Assembly: GCF_002849695.1 (NCBI RefSeq)
Contig: NZ_CP018937.1
Span: 3,720,001-3,784,000 of the forward strand
Origin: Bacteroides fragilis
GTDB lineage: Bacteria; Bacteroidota; Bacteroidia; Bacteroidales; Bacteroidaceae
Direction of reading: 5' to 3'
DNA: 64,000 bases
In this document: one piece after another, positions 45,480-55,052 of the stretch
Position numbering within the stretch: position 1 is the stretch's first letter
Layout of the letters: the number at the start of each line of letters is the position of its first letter
Notes under the pieces: model-generated
Told to the model about the DNA's origin: nothing
Databases searched by the model: none
Seen by the model: only the letters and a program-made list of their open reading frames with translations
Made by a program: the position numbers and the translations under genes

Positions 45480-46052
45480 TTAAGTGAGGAAGTCATATAA
45501 GAAAGGGAACAAGACCAGATAGTCCTTCAGAGCTACACGAAGCTCTTTGGTGGCTTTGGAGATATGAAATTCAACGCCTTTTACAGTCATTCCCATTATC
45601 TCGGCTATTTCTTTGTGGGATTTATTTTCGTAACGGCTCAGAACAAAAATCCGGGCGGTATTGGCGGACAGACGGGAAATCACATGATCGATAATGTTCT
45701 GCACCTCTCCGGCAAATAAAGCACTGGGTTCACAGGCATCCAAAGTGGCGATACGATTGGACAACTCCCATTCTGAATGAGAACTGACGCGATCGGACAC
45801 TTCATTGACCAATTGTAAATGGCGGAGATGATTAAGGCACTTATTCTTTACGACCGTAAGGACATAGGCAGAAGGATTGATCTCAGAAGAGATCTTAAGA
45901 CGGTTTTCCCAATAGGACATTAAAGCCTCCATAACGATATCTTCGGCTACGATCTCGTCACGCGTATAAGTCCATGCAAACCGGATAAACCGTTGCTGAT
46001 TTTCGGAAAAGAACTTGTTGAACCGGATTAAGTCACTGGAATTGGAGGGCAT
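45480..46052 (-). CDS. ECF-type RNA polymerase sigma factor
   Basis: The 190-residue protein has sigma region 2 at about residues 8-75 (RFIRFAWTYTRDEIVAEDIVMEALMSYWENR). Region 4 spans about 125-180 (RIFVLSRYENKSHKEIAEIMGMTVKGVEFHISKATKELR), with the helix-turn-helix that reads the -35. It belongs to the Bacteroides ECF/FecR pairs that switch on adjacent SusCD genes. It lies 125 bases upstream of fecR and has its own vegetative promoter. Confidence 0.94.
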   Translation of the reverse strand: MPSNSSDLIRFNKFFSENQQRFIRFAWTYTRDEIVAEDIVMEALMSYWENRLKISSEINPSAYVLTVVKNKCLNHLRHLQLVNEVSDRVSSHSEWELSNRIATLDACEPSALFAGEVQNIIDHVISRLSANTARIFVLSRYENKSHKEIAEIMGMTVKGVEFHISKATKELRVALKDYLVLFPFLYDFLT

Positions 46053-46082
46053 ACGCTAAAATAAAAGTTAATTCATTTAGCA

Positions 46083-46114
46083 CAAAAATAAAAAACAAAA
46101 GCTATATAAACAAA
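46083..46114 (-). promoter_or_regulatory. Promoter of the ECF sigma gene
   Basis: On the minus strand: TTTG, 20 bases, TATTTTTG, a full match to the vegetative Bacteroides consensus, ending about 30 bases before the ATG. Confidence 0.75.
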
Positions 46115-46175
46115 CTTAAATACTAATAAATTCAGCGCGATTGCCCCTATATACCAATAATATACTACACCAGAC

Positions 46176-46760
46176 TTATCTCTGACGAATCAGATTCATA
46201 AACTCTTCGCGGGTTTTAGCCTGGTTGAAAGCACCTGTAAAATCGGAAGTAGTAGTTACAGAATTTTGTTTCTCAACACCACGCATCTGCATACACATGT
46301 GTTTGGCTTCAACGACAACCATCACTCCCAATGGATTGAGGGTTTCCTGGATGCACTCTTTAATCTGGAGCGTCATGCGCTCCTGCACTTGCAACCGGTG
46401 AGAGAAAATATCTACCACCCGGGCTATCTTGCTAAGTCCGGTGATATAACCGTTAGGAATATAAGCCACATGCGCTTTGCCGTAGAAAGGCAGCATGTGA
46501 TGTTCGCAAAGAGAGAAGAAATCGATATCTTTCACAATCACCATCTGGCTGTATTCTTCCTGAAACTTAGCCGAACGAAGCACTTCATGCGGATCCATGT
46601 GATAACCTTTAGTCAGAGTCAACATAGCTTTAGCAACACGTTCGGGGGTCTTCAGTAAACCTTCCCGTTCGGCATCCTCACCTAAAAGAGTGATAATACT
46701 GCGATAATGCTTCTTTAAATCCTCCAAAGCCGGAGAGTTGATTTCTTCTTTTTCTAACAT
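46176..46760 (-). CDS. folE: GTP cyclohydrolase I
   Basis: The 194-residue enzyme converts GTP to 7,8-dihydroneopterin triphosphate, the first step of folate synthesis. Zinc ligands are Cys 85 and His 88 in [10 protein letters not shown] and the cysteine of KHMCMQMRG near residue 156. [21 protein letters not shown] is the strongly conserved core. Length is typical of the bacterial FolE1 type. It follows the SPOR protein gene by two bases and is likely cotranscribed with it. Confidence 0.96.
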   Translation of the reverse strand: MLEKEEINSPALEDLKKHYRSIITLLGEDAEREGLLKTPERVAKAMLTLTKGYHMDPHEVLRSAKFQEEYSQMVIVKDIDFFSLCEHHMLPFYGKAHVAYIPNGYITGLSKIARVVDIFSHRLQVQERMTLQIKECIQETLNPLGVMVVVEAKHMCMQMRGVEKQNSVTTTSDFTGAFNQAKTREEFMNLIRQR

Positions 46761-46762
46761 AA

Positions 46763-47212
46763 TTACAGGGGGATATTGATTTGATCTTTAACAATAGAGA
46801 CTTCCTTAAACACACCGGTTGCTTTCAGCTTGCGCATCATGGCATCAGCTTCTTCGATACTACGAAAATCGCCTACCCTGCACAACCAGCGGGGAGGATT
46901 GAAAGAGGTATAAACGGAAAGTTCCGGAAAATACTCCTTAACCCGGGAGCCTACGTTATGCGCCTCGTTCTTGGCCTGGCGAGTATTATTGCCGGCATAA
47001 GTCTGTATCCGGTATCCGGAAGACTTGAGTATCTTCTGTTCACCGGTACTGGGAGGAACACTACCCAATAAAGCTGCAATGCGTGGATCTTGATGAATGG
47101 TCACTTTCCCTTGCCCCGGCACGTTACGTTCCAGACTCTTCACAATATCGCTTTGAGCCTGTACGCCTGCCGCAAGAACCAATAGTAAAAACAGTAAGCT
47201 CAATTTCTTCAT
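46763..47212 (-). CDS. SPOR domain-containing exported protein
   Basis: The 149-residue protein has a cleavable signal peptide ([17 protein letters not shown]) and a C-terminal SPOR domain ([20 protein letters not shown] through [21 protein letters not shown]). SPOR domains bind denuded peptidoglycan strands at the division septum. The protein is probably periplasmic and linked to envelope upkeep. Its close pairing with folE (2-base gap) looks like shared transcription rather than shared function. Confidence 0.87.
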   Translation of the reverse strand: MKKLSLLFLLLVLAAGVQAQSDIVKSLERNVPGQGKVTIHQDPRIAALLGSVPPSTGEQKILKSSGYRIQTYAGNNTRQAKNEAHNVGSRVKEYFPELSVYTSFNPPRWLCRVGDFRSIEEADAMMRKLKATGVFKEVSIVKDQINIPL

Positions 47213-47304
47213 AAGCTTGTCAATTGAGGAATGGAGAACTGAAAATTGAGAATGGATTGATTGGTATAACCAACATTCCCAACTTCCAGTTCTTAATCTT
47301 TTAA

Positions 47305-48060
47305 TTAGTTGAATGCATCAATGATACCTTTGAAATCGGCAACCTTCAAAGCAGCACCACCGATCAAGCCACCGTCAACATCCGGGTTGGCAAACAGTTC
47401 TTTTGCATTAGAAGGTTTACAGCTACCACCGTAAAGGATAGAAGTGTTGTCGGCAATTTCTTTTCCATATTTTCCGGCCACAGCAGAACGGATAAATGCA
47501 TGGATTTCCTGTGCCTGGTCAGGGGTAGCAGTTTTACCTGTACCGATAGCCCAAACCGGTTCGTAAGCCAAAACGATCTTAGCAAAGTCTTCTGCAGAAA
47601 GATCGAATACAGATTCTAACTGAGCAGCAACCACTTCGTTCTGTTTGTTAGCTTCGCGTTCTTCCAGAACTTCACCGATACAGAAAATAGGAGTCAAACC
47701 GTTAGCCAAAGCCAATTTTACTTTGTCTTTCAGAATTTCAACTGTTTCACCGTAGTAAGCACGACGTTCTGAGTGACCCAGGATGACATATTTAGCACCT
47801 GTAGAAGCAACCATAGCGGCTGAAACTTCACCTGTGTAAGCACCTGATTCTTTATCAGCGCAGTTTTCAGCACCAACACCAATCTTGGCAGCATCTACAA
47901 GAGGAGTTACAGAAGCAAGGTGGATAAACGGAGTACAGATGATAACATCACAGTTAGGCTTTTCGTTAGCCAATGCTTCATTCAGTTCTTTTGCAAGAGC
48001 AATACCCTCTTGGAGGGTTTTGTTCATTTTCCAGTTTCCTGCAACAATGTTTTTTCTCAT
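47305..48060 (-). CDS. tpiA: Triosephosphate isomerase
   Basis: The 251-residue TIM barrel interconverts dihydroxyacetone phosphate and glyceraldehyde 3-phosphate in glycolysis. The catalytic residues are Lys 11 (GNWKMN), His 96 (GHSERR) and Glu 167 ([11 protein letters not shown]), and the phosphate-binding YGGS is near the C-terminus. Length and motifs are fully typical. It follows the DoxX-like gene by 40 bases. Confidence 0.97.
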   Translation of the reverse strand: MRKNIVAGNWKMNKTLQEGIALAKELNEALANEKPNCDVIICTPFIHLASVTPLVDAAKIGVGAENCADKESGAYTGEVSAAMVASTGAKYVILGHSERRAYYGETVEILKDKVKLALANGLTPIFCIGEVLEEREANKQNEVVAAQLESVFDLSAEDFAKIVLAYEPVWAIGTGKTATPDQAQEIHAFIRSAVAGKYGKEIADNTSILYGGSCKPSNAKELFANPDVDGGLIGGAALKVADFKGIIDAFN

Positions 48061-48100
48061 TTTGTTTTTTATTAAAAGGGTTAATAAATTTACGATTCAA

Positions 48101-49444
48101 TTATTCATTCTTCTGCGTTTCAGAAGAGACTTGTGAATTTCCGGCAGCTTTGTCTGGAGCCTTTTTACGTTTCTTTTCAAGACGCTTCACTACCAGAATA
48201 TCAACTCCCAAAACCATCAATAAAGGGATAGCAAACCAAAGGAGTACATAACCGATCGTATGCACATCGCTCTCTTGTTTCTGTTTTCCCAGTTCAAGGT
48301 TTTCCAGTTTGTCAGTCAGGGCATATTCATCAGGCAATTCACTATCACTCCATTTATTTAAAATGGTACCTTCTTTAATCAGCATCAGTCCCGGATTGGA
48401 ACGTATCATCGTTTTCAACGTAATATCATCCATCAGGCAGAACGGATATTCCGCTCCGGTTTTATCTTTCCATTGTTCTATCTGATAATCCAGCGAAGAG
48501 GTCAGGCAGTAAAAGCCATAACCATGCTCTACCGCATAATCATAAATCTCATTTATCAGATCGATGTTACTGTCATCTGCCTCTTCAATCCGATGGGCTA
48601 CCAATAAGAATGTATAGTTTTTATCTGCCAGTACTTTATCTGTAATATCTTCACCTGTTTCAAGATTAGTCATCGAGAAATCATGGATAGAAGGCTCATA
48701 ACCTTTCTCTTTCACAACGGTCCGCGCTTCAATGAATTTCCAGGTACTATCGGGATAATTTTCCAACGAGAACTCTTTCTTTTCACCATTCTTCTCCAAC
48801 ACGAAAACACTCTCGTAAACCGTCGGCTTTGCCCCTGCCGGGATACTCATGTTTTCCGGAATATTCTTCCCTATCTTATAAGGACGAAAATCCAGTATCG
48901 GCAAGTTGCCCAGACAATAGAACGAAAGCGCAAACACAAACAGGAAAGTATATAGAGATACGAGCCATTCCATCTTAGCACTGATAAAACGGATCATCTG
49001 ATGCTTCCACCGGAAAACGGAAATTGCTGCAATCAGCAAAATAACATTCTTCCAAAATGTTTGCCAGTTTGTCAATACCCAAGCGTCACCGAAACAACCA
49101 CAATCGGATACCGGATTAGCCAATGCCAAATACAGAGTAAGAGGGGTCATACAGATCATCAGCAACAAAGCCAACCAGGTAGCGGTTGTTTTCCGGATAC
49201 CAAAAAACAGAAACACACCTACCGAAAACTCGACAGCTGACAAAACAATACCCGCCAACAAAGGGAAAAAGGCCGGAAACCACGTTCCCATCCCGAAAGC
49301 ATCCAGATAATCTTGTATCTTATATTCCGATCCCAACGGATCGACTGCTTTCACGAATCCTGAAAAGATGAACACCCCTGCCAGCACGAAGCGGCACAGA
49401 TTGGTCCATACTTTCTGAATAATATGTAGCTCCTTATCCTTCAA
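48101..49444 (-). CDS. DoxX-like membrane protein (BT_3928-type)
   Basis: The 447-residue protein has four N-terminal membrane helices of the DoxX/MauE type (LCRFVLAGVFIFSGFVKAVDP at the start), with NPVSDCGCFGDAW containing a CGC pair that suggests thiol-redox chemistry. A fifth span follows. Its periplasmic part of about 220 residues (about 190-400) looks thioredoxin-like but lacks a CxxC, and a membrane anchor and charged tail end it. The start is TTG 49444, overlapping the DUF1599 gene by 11 bases; no in-frame ATG fits. The function is unknown. Confidence 0.75.
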   Translation of the reverse strand: MKDKELHIIQKVWTNLCRFVLAGVFIFSGFVKAVDPLGSEYKIQDYLDAFGMGTWFPAFFPLLAGIVLSAVEFSVGVFLFFGIRKTTATWLALLLMICMTPLTLYLALANPVSDCGCFGDAWVLTNWQTFWKNVILLIAAISVFRWKHQMIRFISAKMEWLVSLYTFLFVFALSFYCLGNLPILDFRPYKIGKNIPENMSIPAGAKPTVYESVFVLEKNGEKKEFSLENYPDSTWKFIEARTVVKEKGYEPSIHDFSMTNLETGEDITDKVLADKNYTFLLVAHRIEEADDSNIDLINEIYDYAVEHGYGFYCLTSSLDYQIEQWKDKTGAEYPFCLMDDITLKTMIRSNPGLMLIKEGTILNKWSDSELPDEYALTDKLENLELGKQKQESDVHTIGYVLLWFAIPLLMVLGVDILVVKRLEKKRKKAPDKAAGNSQVSSETQKNE

Positions 49445-49976
49445 ATTCTATCTTAATCAATCCGAAAACAGAATAGTTAATCATATCCATGTAATTGGCG
49501 TCAATACCTTCTGATACCAATGTCTGACCGGCAAGGCTCTCTATCTGCTTGGTACGATAAATCTTCATCAGTATCAAATCAGTATACGAGCTAACGCGCA
49601 TACTGCGCCATGCCTCATCATAATCATGATTCTTGGCAAGCATCAATTCCAATGCTTCCTTTGCATGCTTATCGTATAAAGCCAATGCTTCATCTACTGT
49701 TATATCAGCCGACTCTGCATATCCGAGTTCCAATTGTATCAACCCGATAATACCATAGTTGACAATAGCAATAAACTCGGAACGGATTCCTTCGTCGACA
49801 AGAGTCACCCCTTTTACTTCAATACTACGAATACGGTTGGCTTTGATAAATATCTGATCTGTTACGGAAGCAGGACGCAGAATACGCCATGCAGGACCGT
49901 AATCATGCAGTTTCTTAGAGAATAGGTCACGGCATAATGCTATGACATGTTCAAATTGTTGCCTGGTATCTTTCAT
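49434..49976 (-). CDS. Tandem DUF1599 protein
   Basis: The 180-residue soluble protein is a clear internal duplication. YGPAWRILRPASVTDQIFIKANRIRSIE with SEFIAIVNYGIIGLIQLE in the first half matches YDEAWRSMRVSSYTDLILMKIYRTKQIE with ANYMDMINYSVFGLIKIE in the second. This is the DUF1599 nucleotide-modifier-like family, of unknown function. ATG 49976 is used because a -7 box at 49995-50002 excludes the longer TTG start. It leads a two-gene unit with the DoxX-like gene. Confidence 0.82.
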   Translation of the reverse strand: MKDTRQQFEHVIALCRDLFSKKLHDYGPAWRILRPASVTDQIFIKANRIRSIEVKGVTLVDEGIRSEFIAIVNYGIIGLIQLELGYAESADITVDEALALYDKHAKEALELMLAKNHDYDEAWRSMRVSSYTDLILMKIYRTKQIESLAGQTLVSEGIDANYMDMINYSVFGLIKIEFEG

Positions 49977-49994
49977 TTCCTTACAAATAGTGTG

Positions 49995-50002
49995 CAAAGG
50001 TA
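49995..50002 (-). promoter_or_regulatory. -7 box for the DUF1599 unit
   Basis: TACCTTTG on the minus strand, 19 bases before the ATG at 49976. The -33 position holds TTTC, 19 bases upstream, one base off TTTG. Confidence 0.5.
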
Positions 50003-50024
50003 ACAATAATTAAAGAAAAATGAA

Positions 50025-50060
50025 AAGAGGGCACTCTAAATAATATTAAAGTGCCCTCTT
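50025..50060 (-). terminator. Terminator after the M23 peptidase gene
   Basis: A perfect 11-bp stem AAGAGGGCACT/AGTGCCCTCTT with a 14-base loop, followed on the minus strand by TTTTCATTTTTC. Confidence 0.9.
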
Positions 50061-50080
50061 CCGTCTATGTAGTATAACTA

Positions 50081-50962
50081 TTATGAACAGCGCAATACTT
50101 GCCCCGGACGAAGTGTTGTCTTCGTGGTAATACGATTCAACTTGCAAAGTGTGCTAACTGAAACACCGCGCAGTTTAGCGATTCTGGACAAACTGTCGCC
50201 TTTCTTAACCTTGTAATATCTGATTTCGCCGTCCGATGCTATATTAGTATCATGTGAACCGGCTTTGTTACGTTCGTAACCTCTTGTTTTTCTGAATGTA
50301 TATGTATCGGCAACGATATCCTGTTTCGGGAAGTCGAACATTAATGCAGGATTGATGGCAATACCCAGGAAACGGGTCTCAAAATGCAAGTGAGATCCCG
50401 TTGAACGTCCGGTATTTCCTCCCAAGGCAATGGGTTCACCGGCTTTTACCAATTGGTTCTCTTCTACAAGCTGTTTGGATAAGTGACCGTATACGGTTTC
50501 CAGTCCATTGTCGTGACGAATAACGACATATTTACCATAACCTCTACGTTCATACTTCACAATACGTACCTTTCCGTCGAAAGCAGCTACAATAGTATCT
50601 CCAATGTTCACTTTGATGTCAAGTCCATTATGCATTCTTCTCCAGCGTGGTCCGAAGGGAGAAGTGATACGGGTACTGGGAGTAGGCATGTGGAAGCCCG
50701 TGAGATCGATTGTATAAGAATCGGGAATTATAGCATCCTTTCCGTAAGCATGTACGTACTGGTTGTTCCAATTAGGATACAGACTCAGTGCAGGATATTC
50801 AGACTGTTCTGCGCGAATCTGTTTCTGCAATGCTAATGAATCTACACTTTTTAATTTTCTGTCAATCGGTGCCTGACGGGCAATCAAATCCTGAGAAAAA
50901 GAGTTCAGGCTGATCATAGCCGCAACGGCAATCATTACTGTTTTAATGCAATTGAAATTCAT
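50081..50962 (-). CDS. M23-family metallopeptidase with LysM domain
   Basis: The 293-residue exported protein has a signal peptide (TVMIAVAAMISLNSFSQ). The LytM/M23 domain covers about residues 95-205: RMHNGLDIKVNIGDTI supplies the HxxxD zinc ligands and HLHFETR the HxH pair. A C-terminal LysM repeat is at 245-293 (YKVKKGDSLSRIAKLRGVSVSTLCKLN). All zinc residues are present, so it may be an active peptidoglycan endopeptidase rather than an EnvC-like activator. The LysM domain anchors it to the cell wall. It starts 23 bases after ndk. Confidence 0.93.
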   Translation of the reverse strand: MNFNCIKTVMIAVAAMISLNSFSQDLIARQAPIDRKLKSVDSLALQKQIRAEQSEYPALSLYPNWNNQYVHAYGKDAIIPDSYTIDLTGFHMPTPSTRITSPFGPRWRRMHNGLDIKVNIGDTIVAAFDGKVRIVKYERRGYGKYVVIRHDNGLETVYGHLSKQLVEENQLVKAGEPIALGGNTGRSTGSHLHFETRFLGIAINPALMFDFPKQDIVADTYTFRKTRGYERNKAGSHDTNIASDGEIRYYKVKKGDSLSRIAKLRGVSVSTLCKLNRITTKTTLRPGQVLRCS

Positions 50963-50985
50963 TCGTCTTGTTTAATTCAATTCAA

Positions 50986-51447
50986 TCAATATTCGTCATT
51001 TGCATACAGGTAGTCAAAAGTAGCCTGTTTGTAATCGAATATTTCTTCCGGTTTAAAGAATCTGTTTAATTCGACAACTGCGGTTTCCGGCGAATCAGAG
51101 GTATGAACAATGTTCTCTTGAAAGCTCATACTATAATCTCCGCGAATGGTCCCCGGGGCTGCCAGACGTCCGTTAGTTGGTCCTGCCAATGCACGAACGG
51201 CTTGAATAGCATCCACACCTTCAAAACAACAAACGATAACGGGAGCCGTCATCATAGAATCTTTCACTCGCTGAAAGAATGGTTTCGAACTAAGGTGTGA
51301 ATAATGCTCACTTAACACTTCATCTGTCAACTGCATCATTTTCATTCCTGCCAAACGCAATCCTTTACGCTCAAAACGACGAGTAATCTCGCCAACCAGT
51401 CCTCGCTGAAGAGTACAAGGTTTCAGAATGACCAATGTTTTTTCCAT
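50986..51447 (-). CDS. ndk: Nucleoside diphosphate kinase
   Basis: The 153-residue enzyme balances NTP pools by phosphate transfer. The catalytic histidine is His 115 in NIVHTSDSPETA; the usual glycine after the histidine is threonine here. APGTIRGDYS is also conserved. ATG 51447 gives the family start MEKTLVILKP; ATG 51450 directly before it is equally possible. Confidence 0.95.
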   Translation of the reverse strand: MEKTLVILKPCTLQRGLVGEITRRFERKGLRLAGMKMMQLTDEVLSEHYSHLSSKPFFQRVKDSMMTAPVIVCCFEGVDAIQAVRALAGPTNGRLAAPGTIRGDYSMSFQENIVHTSDSPETAVVELNRFFKPEEIFDYKQATFDYLYANDEY

Positions 51448-51668
51448 CATAACGTACAGTTTCAAAAGGTTAAAGTGCTCATTTATTTTAAAATTCCCCC
51501 AAAGATAGCATTTCTAAGCGAAACGGCAGGTATCCTCTTAACTATTTTTTATAAGGATAAATAGCAGAATTAAAGAAATATTTCTCTAAACCTCCATAAA
51601 CAGAGGAAATAAAGAGAAATATGTTATGCAACATGTTTATGTAAAAAAGCTACATGTTTAACCGTTTT

Positions 51669-53765
51669 TCAGCTAATGGCAGCCCAGTTAACATTCGTCT
51701 TGCGCAATGCTTTCAGCTGCCGCCATAGAATTTCATTCTCCGGCAACACGCCACCCGGATCGGCATCCGTTATTTCTTCTGCGATATTACGCACGTATTG
51801 CAAGAGTTGACCGTCACGGGCAATATCCGCAATCTTTAAGTCGAAAGCAATACCACTTTGCTGTGTACCTTCCAGGTCACCTGGTCCCCGGAGTTTAAGA
51901 TCGGCTTCAGCTATTTCAAATCCGTCATTGGTGCGTACCATTATTTCCAGACGTTTCCGGGTCTCTTCAGTCAGCTTATAGGTAGTGACCAGAATGCAAT
52001 ATGATTGGTCGGCTCCACGCCCTACCCGGCCACGCAACTGATGTAACTGTGAAAGTCCGAAGCGTTCGGCATTTTCGATAATCATCACCGAAGCGTTAGG
52101 CACATTCACTCCTACTTCAATCACTGTGGTAGCTACCATAATCTGCGCTTCACCCGAAATAAAAAGTTGCATCTGCGCATCTTTCTCGGCAGGTTTCATT
52201 TTGCCATGCACTTTACAAACCTTACAGTCGGGAAACTCCTCACAAATATGCAAATACCCTTCTTCAAGATTTTTCAAATCAATCTTTTCACTCTCCTTAA
52301 TCAAGGGGTATACAATATAAATCTGGCGCCCTTCTTCAATTTGTTTACGCACCGAACAATATAAACTTTCTCTCCGGTTATCAAACTGGTGAATAGTAGA
52401 GATCGGCTTACGTCCGGGAGGCAATTCATCTATGACAGAGACATCCAAATCACCATAAAGTGTCATTGCCAGCGTACGTGGAATCGGAGTAGCAGTCATA
52501 ACCAATACATGGGGCGGCTGAATACTCTTGCTCCACAGTCTGGCACGCTGTGCCACACCAAAGCGGTGTTGTTCGTCAATTACGGCCAATCCTAAAGAAG
52601 CAAAATTTACAGTATCTTCAATAACGGCGTGGGTACCGATCAATATATGTACATCTCCGGTCAGGAGTCCCGCAAGGATAGCTTCCCGTTTCTTTCCTTT
52701 CACCGAACCTGTCAAGAGTTCCACCCGCACATCCATTCCAAACAACAACTCTTTGATTGTATCGTAATGTTGGTTAGCCAGAATCTCAGTAGGCGCCATC
52801 ATACAAGCCTGAAAACCATTATCAAGGGCAATCAGCATACTCATCAAGGCCACCAGTGTTTTCCCACTTCCCACATCCCCCTGCAACAGGCGATTCATTT
52901 GCTTTCCGCAACCGACGTCCTGCCGGATTTCTCTCAAAACCCGCTTTTGAGCCCCGGTCAGTTCGAAAGGAAGATTCTTAGAATAAAATGTATTGAAGAT
53001 TTCACCGACTGTTTCGAAAACATAACCGCGGTATTTACGTTGCCGGTCTTTGGCATATCTCAGAATATTGAGCTGTACATAAAAGAGCTCTTCGAACTTA
53101 AGACGATATTCCGCCTTCCTCAACAGCTCCGGATTAGAAGGAAAATGAATATTCCGTAAAGCTTCCGTCAAAGGCATCAGATGATGGTCGGCAATTAGTT
53201 TAGGTGAAAGTGTCTCGGGCAAAGGCTCCTGAATCTGTCCGATAATGGTTGCCATCATCTTTTCAATGGCATGGGAGTTGAGAAAGCTACGTTTCATCTT
53301 CTCCGTTGTATTATAATAAGGTTGGAGTCCCATTGATGACAATTTCAAATCAGCGGGATTATCTATATCGGGATGGGCTACGTTAATTCTTCCGTTAAAC
53401 ACGGTCGGCTTACCAAAGATAATATATTCTTCGTGAAGTTTATACTTACCTGTGACATACTTTATACCCTGAAACCACACGAGGTCAACGACTCCTGTGC
53501 CATCCGAGAAATGTGCTAATAATCTTCTCTGGCGCCCTTCACCAAAAGTTTCAAAGCCAAGTATCTTTCCCTTCAACTGTATATACGGCATATTACCATC
53601 TATTTCATGAATGTAATAGATGCGACTCCGGTCTACATATTTATAAGGAAAATAATAGAGCAGATCATGCAATGAATAAATCTCCAACTCTTTATTCAGA
53701 ACCGCAGCTTTTTGCGGACCAACACCGGATAAGTACTTTATGTCTCGTGTAGCTAAATCGAACAT
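51669..53765 (-). CDS. recG: ATP-dependent DNA helicase RecG
   Basis: The 698-residue helicase remodels stalled replication forks and Holliday junctions. The N-terminal wedge/OB domain holds LRYLSGVGPQKAAVLNKELEIYS-like sequence (DIKYLSGVGPQKAAVL). Walker A is LLQGDVGSGKTLVAL, motif II is DEQHRFG, and motif VI is QLRGRVGRG. Length is typical. It overlaps the ispD stop by one base (TAATG). Confidence 0.96.
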   Translation of the reverse strand: MFDLATRDIKYLSGVGPQKAAVLNKELEIYSLHDLLYYFPYKYVDRSRIYYIHEIDGNMPYIQLKGKILGFETFGEGRQRRLLAHFSDGTGVVDLVWFQGIKYVTGKYKLHEEYIIFGKPTVFNGRINVAHPDIDNPADLKLSSMGLQPYYNTTEKMKRSFLNSHAIEKMMATIIGQIQEPLPETLSPKLIADHHLMPLTEALRNIHFPSNPELLRKAEYRLKFEELFYVQLNILRYAKDRQRKYRGYVFETVGEIFNTFYSKNLPFELTGAQKRVLREIRQDVGCGKQMNRLLQGDVGSGKTLVALMSMLIALDNGFQACMMAPTEILANQHYDTIKELLFGMDVRVELLTGSVKGKKREAILAGLLTGDVHILIGTHAVIEDTVNFASLGLAVIDEQHRFGVAQRARLWSKSIQPPHVLVMTATPIPRTLAMTLYGDLDVSVIDELPPGRKPISTIHQFDNRRESLYCSVRKQIEEGRQIYIVYPLIKESEKIDLKNLEEGYLHICEEFPDCKVCKVHGKMKPAEKDAQMQLFISGEAQIMVATTVIEVGVNVPNASVMIIENAERFGLSQLHQLRGRVGRGADQSYCILVTTYKLTEETRKRLEIMVRTNDGFEIAEADLKLRGPGDLEGTQQSGIAFDLKIADIARDGQLLQYVRNIAEEITDADPGGVLPENEILWRQLKALRKTNVNWAAIS

Positions 53766-54427
53766 TACAACAAGGCTGAAGCTACTTTCAAATCAAATGG
53801 AGTAGTTATTTTTATATTTTCACGGTTTCCCTCCACCAGATGGACAGGAACTCCCATAGCCTCTACCACGGAGGCATCATCAGTAAAAAAGGGAGTAAAC
53901 TCTTGTTCATAAGCTCTTCTCAGTAAATCGACATCGAATACCTGGGGAGTTTGAACCAGTTTATAATCATTACGGTTTACAGTCTCACTACCTGATCCTG
54001 TGAGATGGCGCACAGTTTCTACAAGATCGATAACAGGAATTACGGCTTTTCGCACAGCAGCTTCCCGGAAACAACGGGCAATCACTTCCTGCGATACGAA
54101 AGGACGAACACCGTCATGTACCCCCACCATACCACCGATACCGTTTATCAAAGCCAATCCGTTTTTAACCGAGTGGAAACGGGTTTCACCTCCATCGGCA
54201 ATCTCATGCCTGATGTTAAATCGATGCATTTCACACAGCTCCCGCCAAAACCCCTGCTGTTCCCGGGGCAATACGAGAATAAGCTGCATTCTCTTGTCGA
54301 ATCGATGAAAAGCTTCCAACGTATGCATCAACACAGGCTTTCCGCCAATGGGAAGAAACTGTTTGGGAAGTTCACTTCCCATGCGGAGTCCCTTCCCCCC
54401 GGCTACAATCAAAGCAGTCCGATACAT
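53765..54427 (-). CDS. ispD: 2-C-methyl-D-erythritol 4-phosphate cytidylyltransferase
   Basis: The 220-residue enzyme joins MEP and CTP in the non-mevalonate isoprenoid pathway. The CTP-binding N-terminus is [36 protein letters not shown] and the late [11 protein letters not shown] are the family's substrate motifs. It sits between the DJ-1-like gene and recG in a tight run of genes. Supplying undecaprenyl phosphate, it indirectly supports capsule synthesis. Confidence 0.95.
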   Translation of the reverse strand: MYRTALIVAGGKGLRMGSELPKQFLPIGGKPVLMHTLEAFHRFDKRMQLILVLPREQQGFWRELCEMHRFNIRHEIADGGETRFHSVKNGLALINGIGGMVGVHDGVRPFVSQEVIARCFREAAVRKAVIPVIDLVETVRHLTGSGSETVNRNDYKLVQTPQVFDVDLLRRAYEQEFTPFFTDDASVVEAMGVPVHLVEGNRENIKITTPFDLKVASALL

Positions 54428-54431
54428 AGGC

Positions 54432-54983
54432 TTAACGTCTTACGCACATGGCCTCTACCAGCTCGTTTACTTTTTCCTTGCCTAACAATGTATCTACAAT
54501 AGTCAATGCAAATTCCATCGCAGCACCCGGTCCCATACCGGTAATGATGTTACCATCTCTGACAACCGGCTCGTTAGTACACTCCGCACCTTCCAGGTAC
54601 TGTTCGAAGCTGGGATAACAGGTTACTCTGCGACCTCTCAGAAGTCCCAGTTTTCCAAGTACCATCGGGGCGGCACAAATAGCGGCAATAGGCTTGTTTT
54701 TCTCCGCAAAGCTAAGAATTAACTTACGCAACCCTTCATGTTTGTCCAGAGTGGCAGCACCCGGCATTCCTCCCGGCAAAAACAGCAACTCAGCATCAAA
54801 GAAATCACAATTCTCAAAATTCTTATCGCAAAGCACAGATACATCATGCGCTCCGACTACAATCTCGTCTGGCGTAACAGATACAATTTCTACATCTAAA
54901 CCAGCGCGTCTCAATGTATCAATTGTAGTAAGCGCTTCAATTTCTTCAAATCCGTCTGCGAAAAATGCATAAACTGTTCCCAT
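54432..54983 (-). CDS. DJ-1/PfpI-family protein (ThiJ/YajL-like)
   Basis: The 183-residue protein has the DJ-1 fold: [14 protein letters not shown] with the conserved glutamate, [11 protein letters not shown], and the nucleophile elbow [11 protein letters not shown] (Cys 103). Members act as glyoxalases or deglycases or as oxidative-stress chaperones; the true activity is debated. It lies 4 bases upstream of ispD and follows tonB on the same strand. Confidence 0.92.
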   Translation of the reverse strand: MGTVYAFFADGFEEIEALTTIDTLRRAGLDVEIVSVTPDEIVVGAHDVSVLCDKNFENCDFFDAELLFLPGGMPGAATLDKHEGLRKLILSFAEKNKPIAAICAAPMVLGKLGLLRGRRVTCYPSFEQYLEGAECTNEPVVRDGNIITGMGPGAAMEFALTIVDTLLGKEKVNELVEAMCVRR

Positions 54984-55052
54984 AATCTATATCATTTAGA
55001 TGTTATAAACTCAAAGCCCACCTTTCTAAAAACACGGTACTTTAAGCATTAA

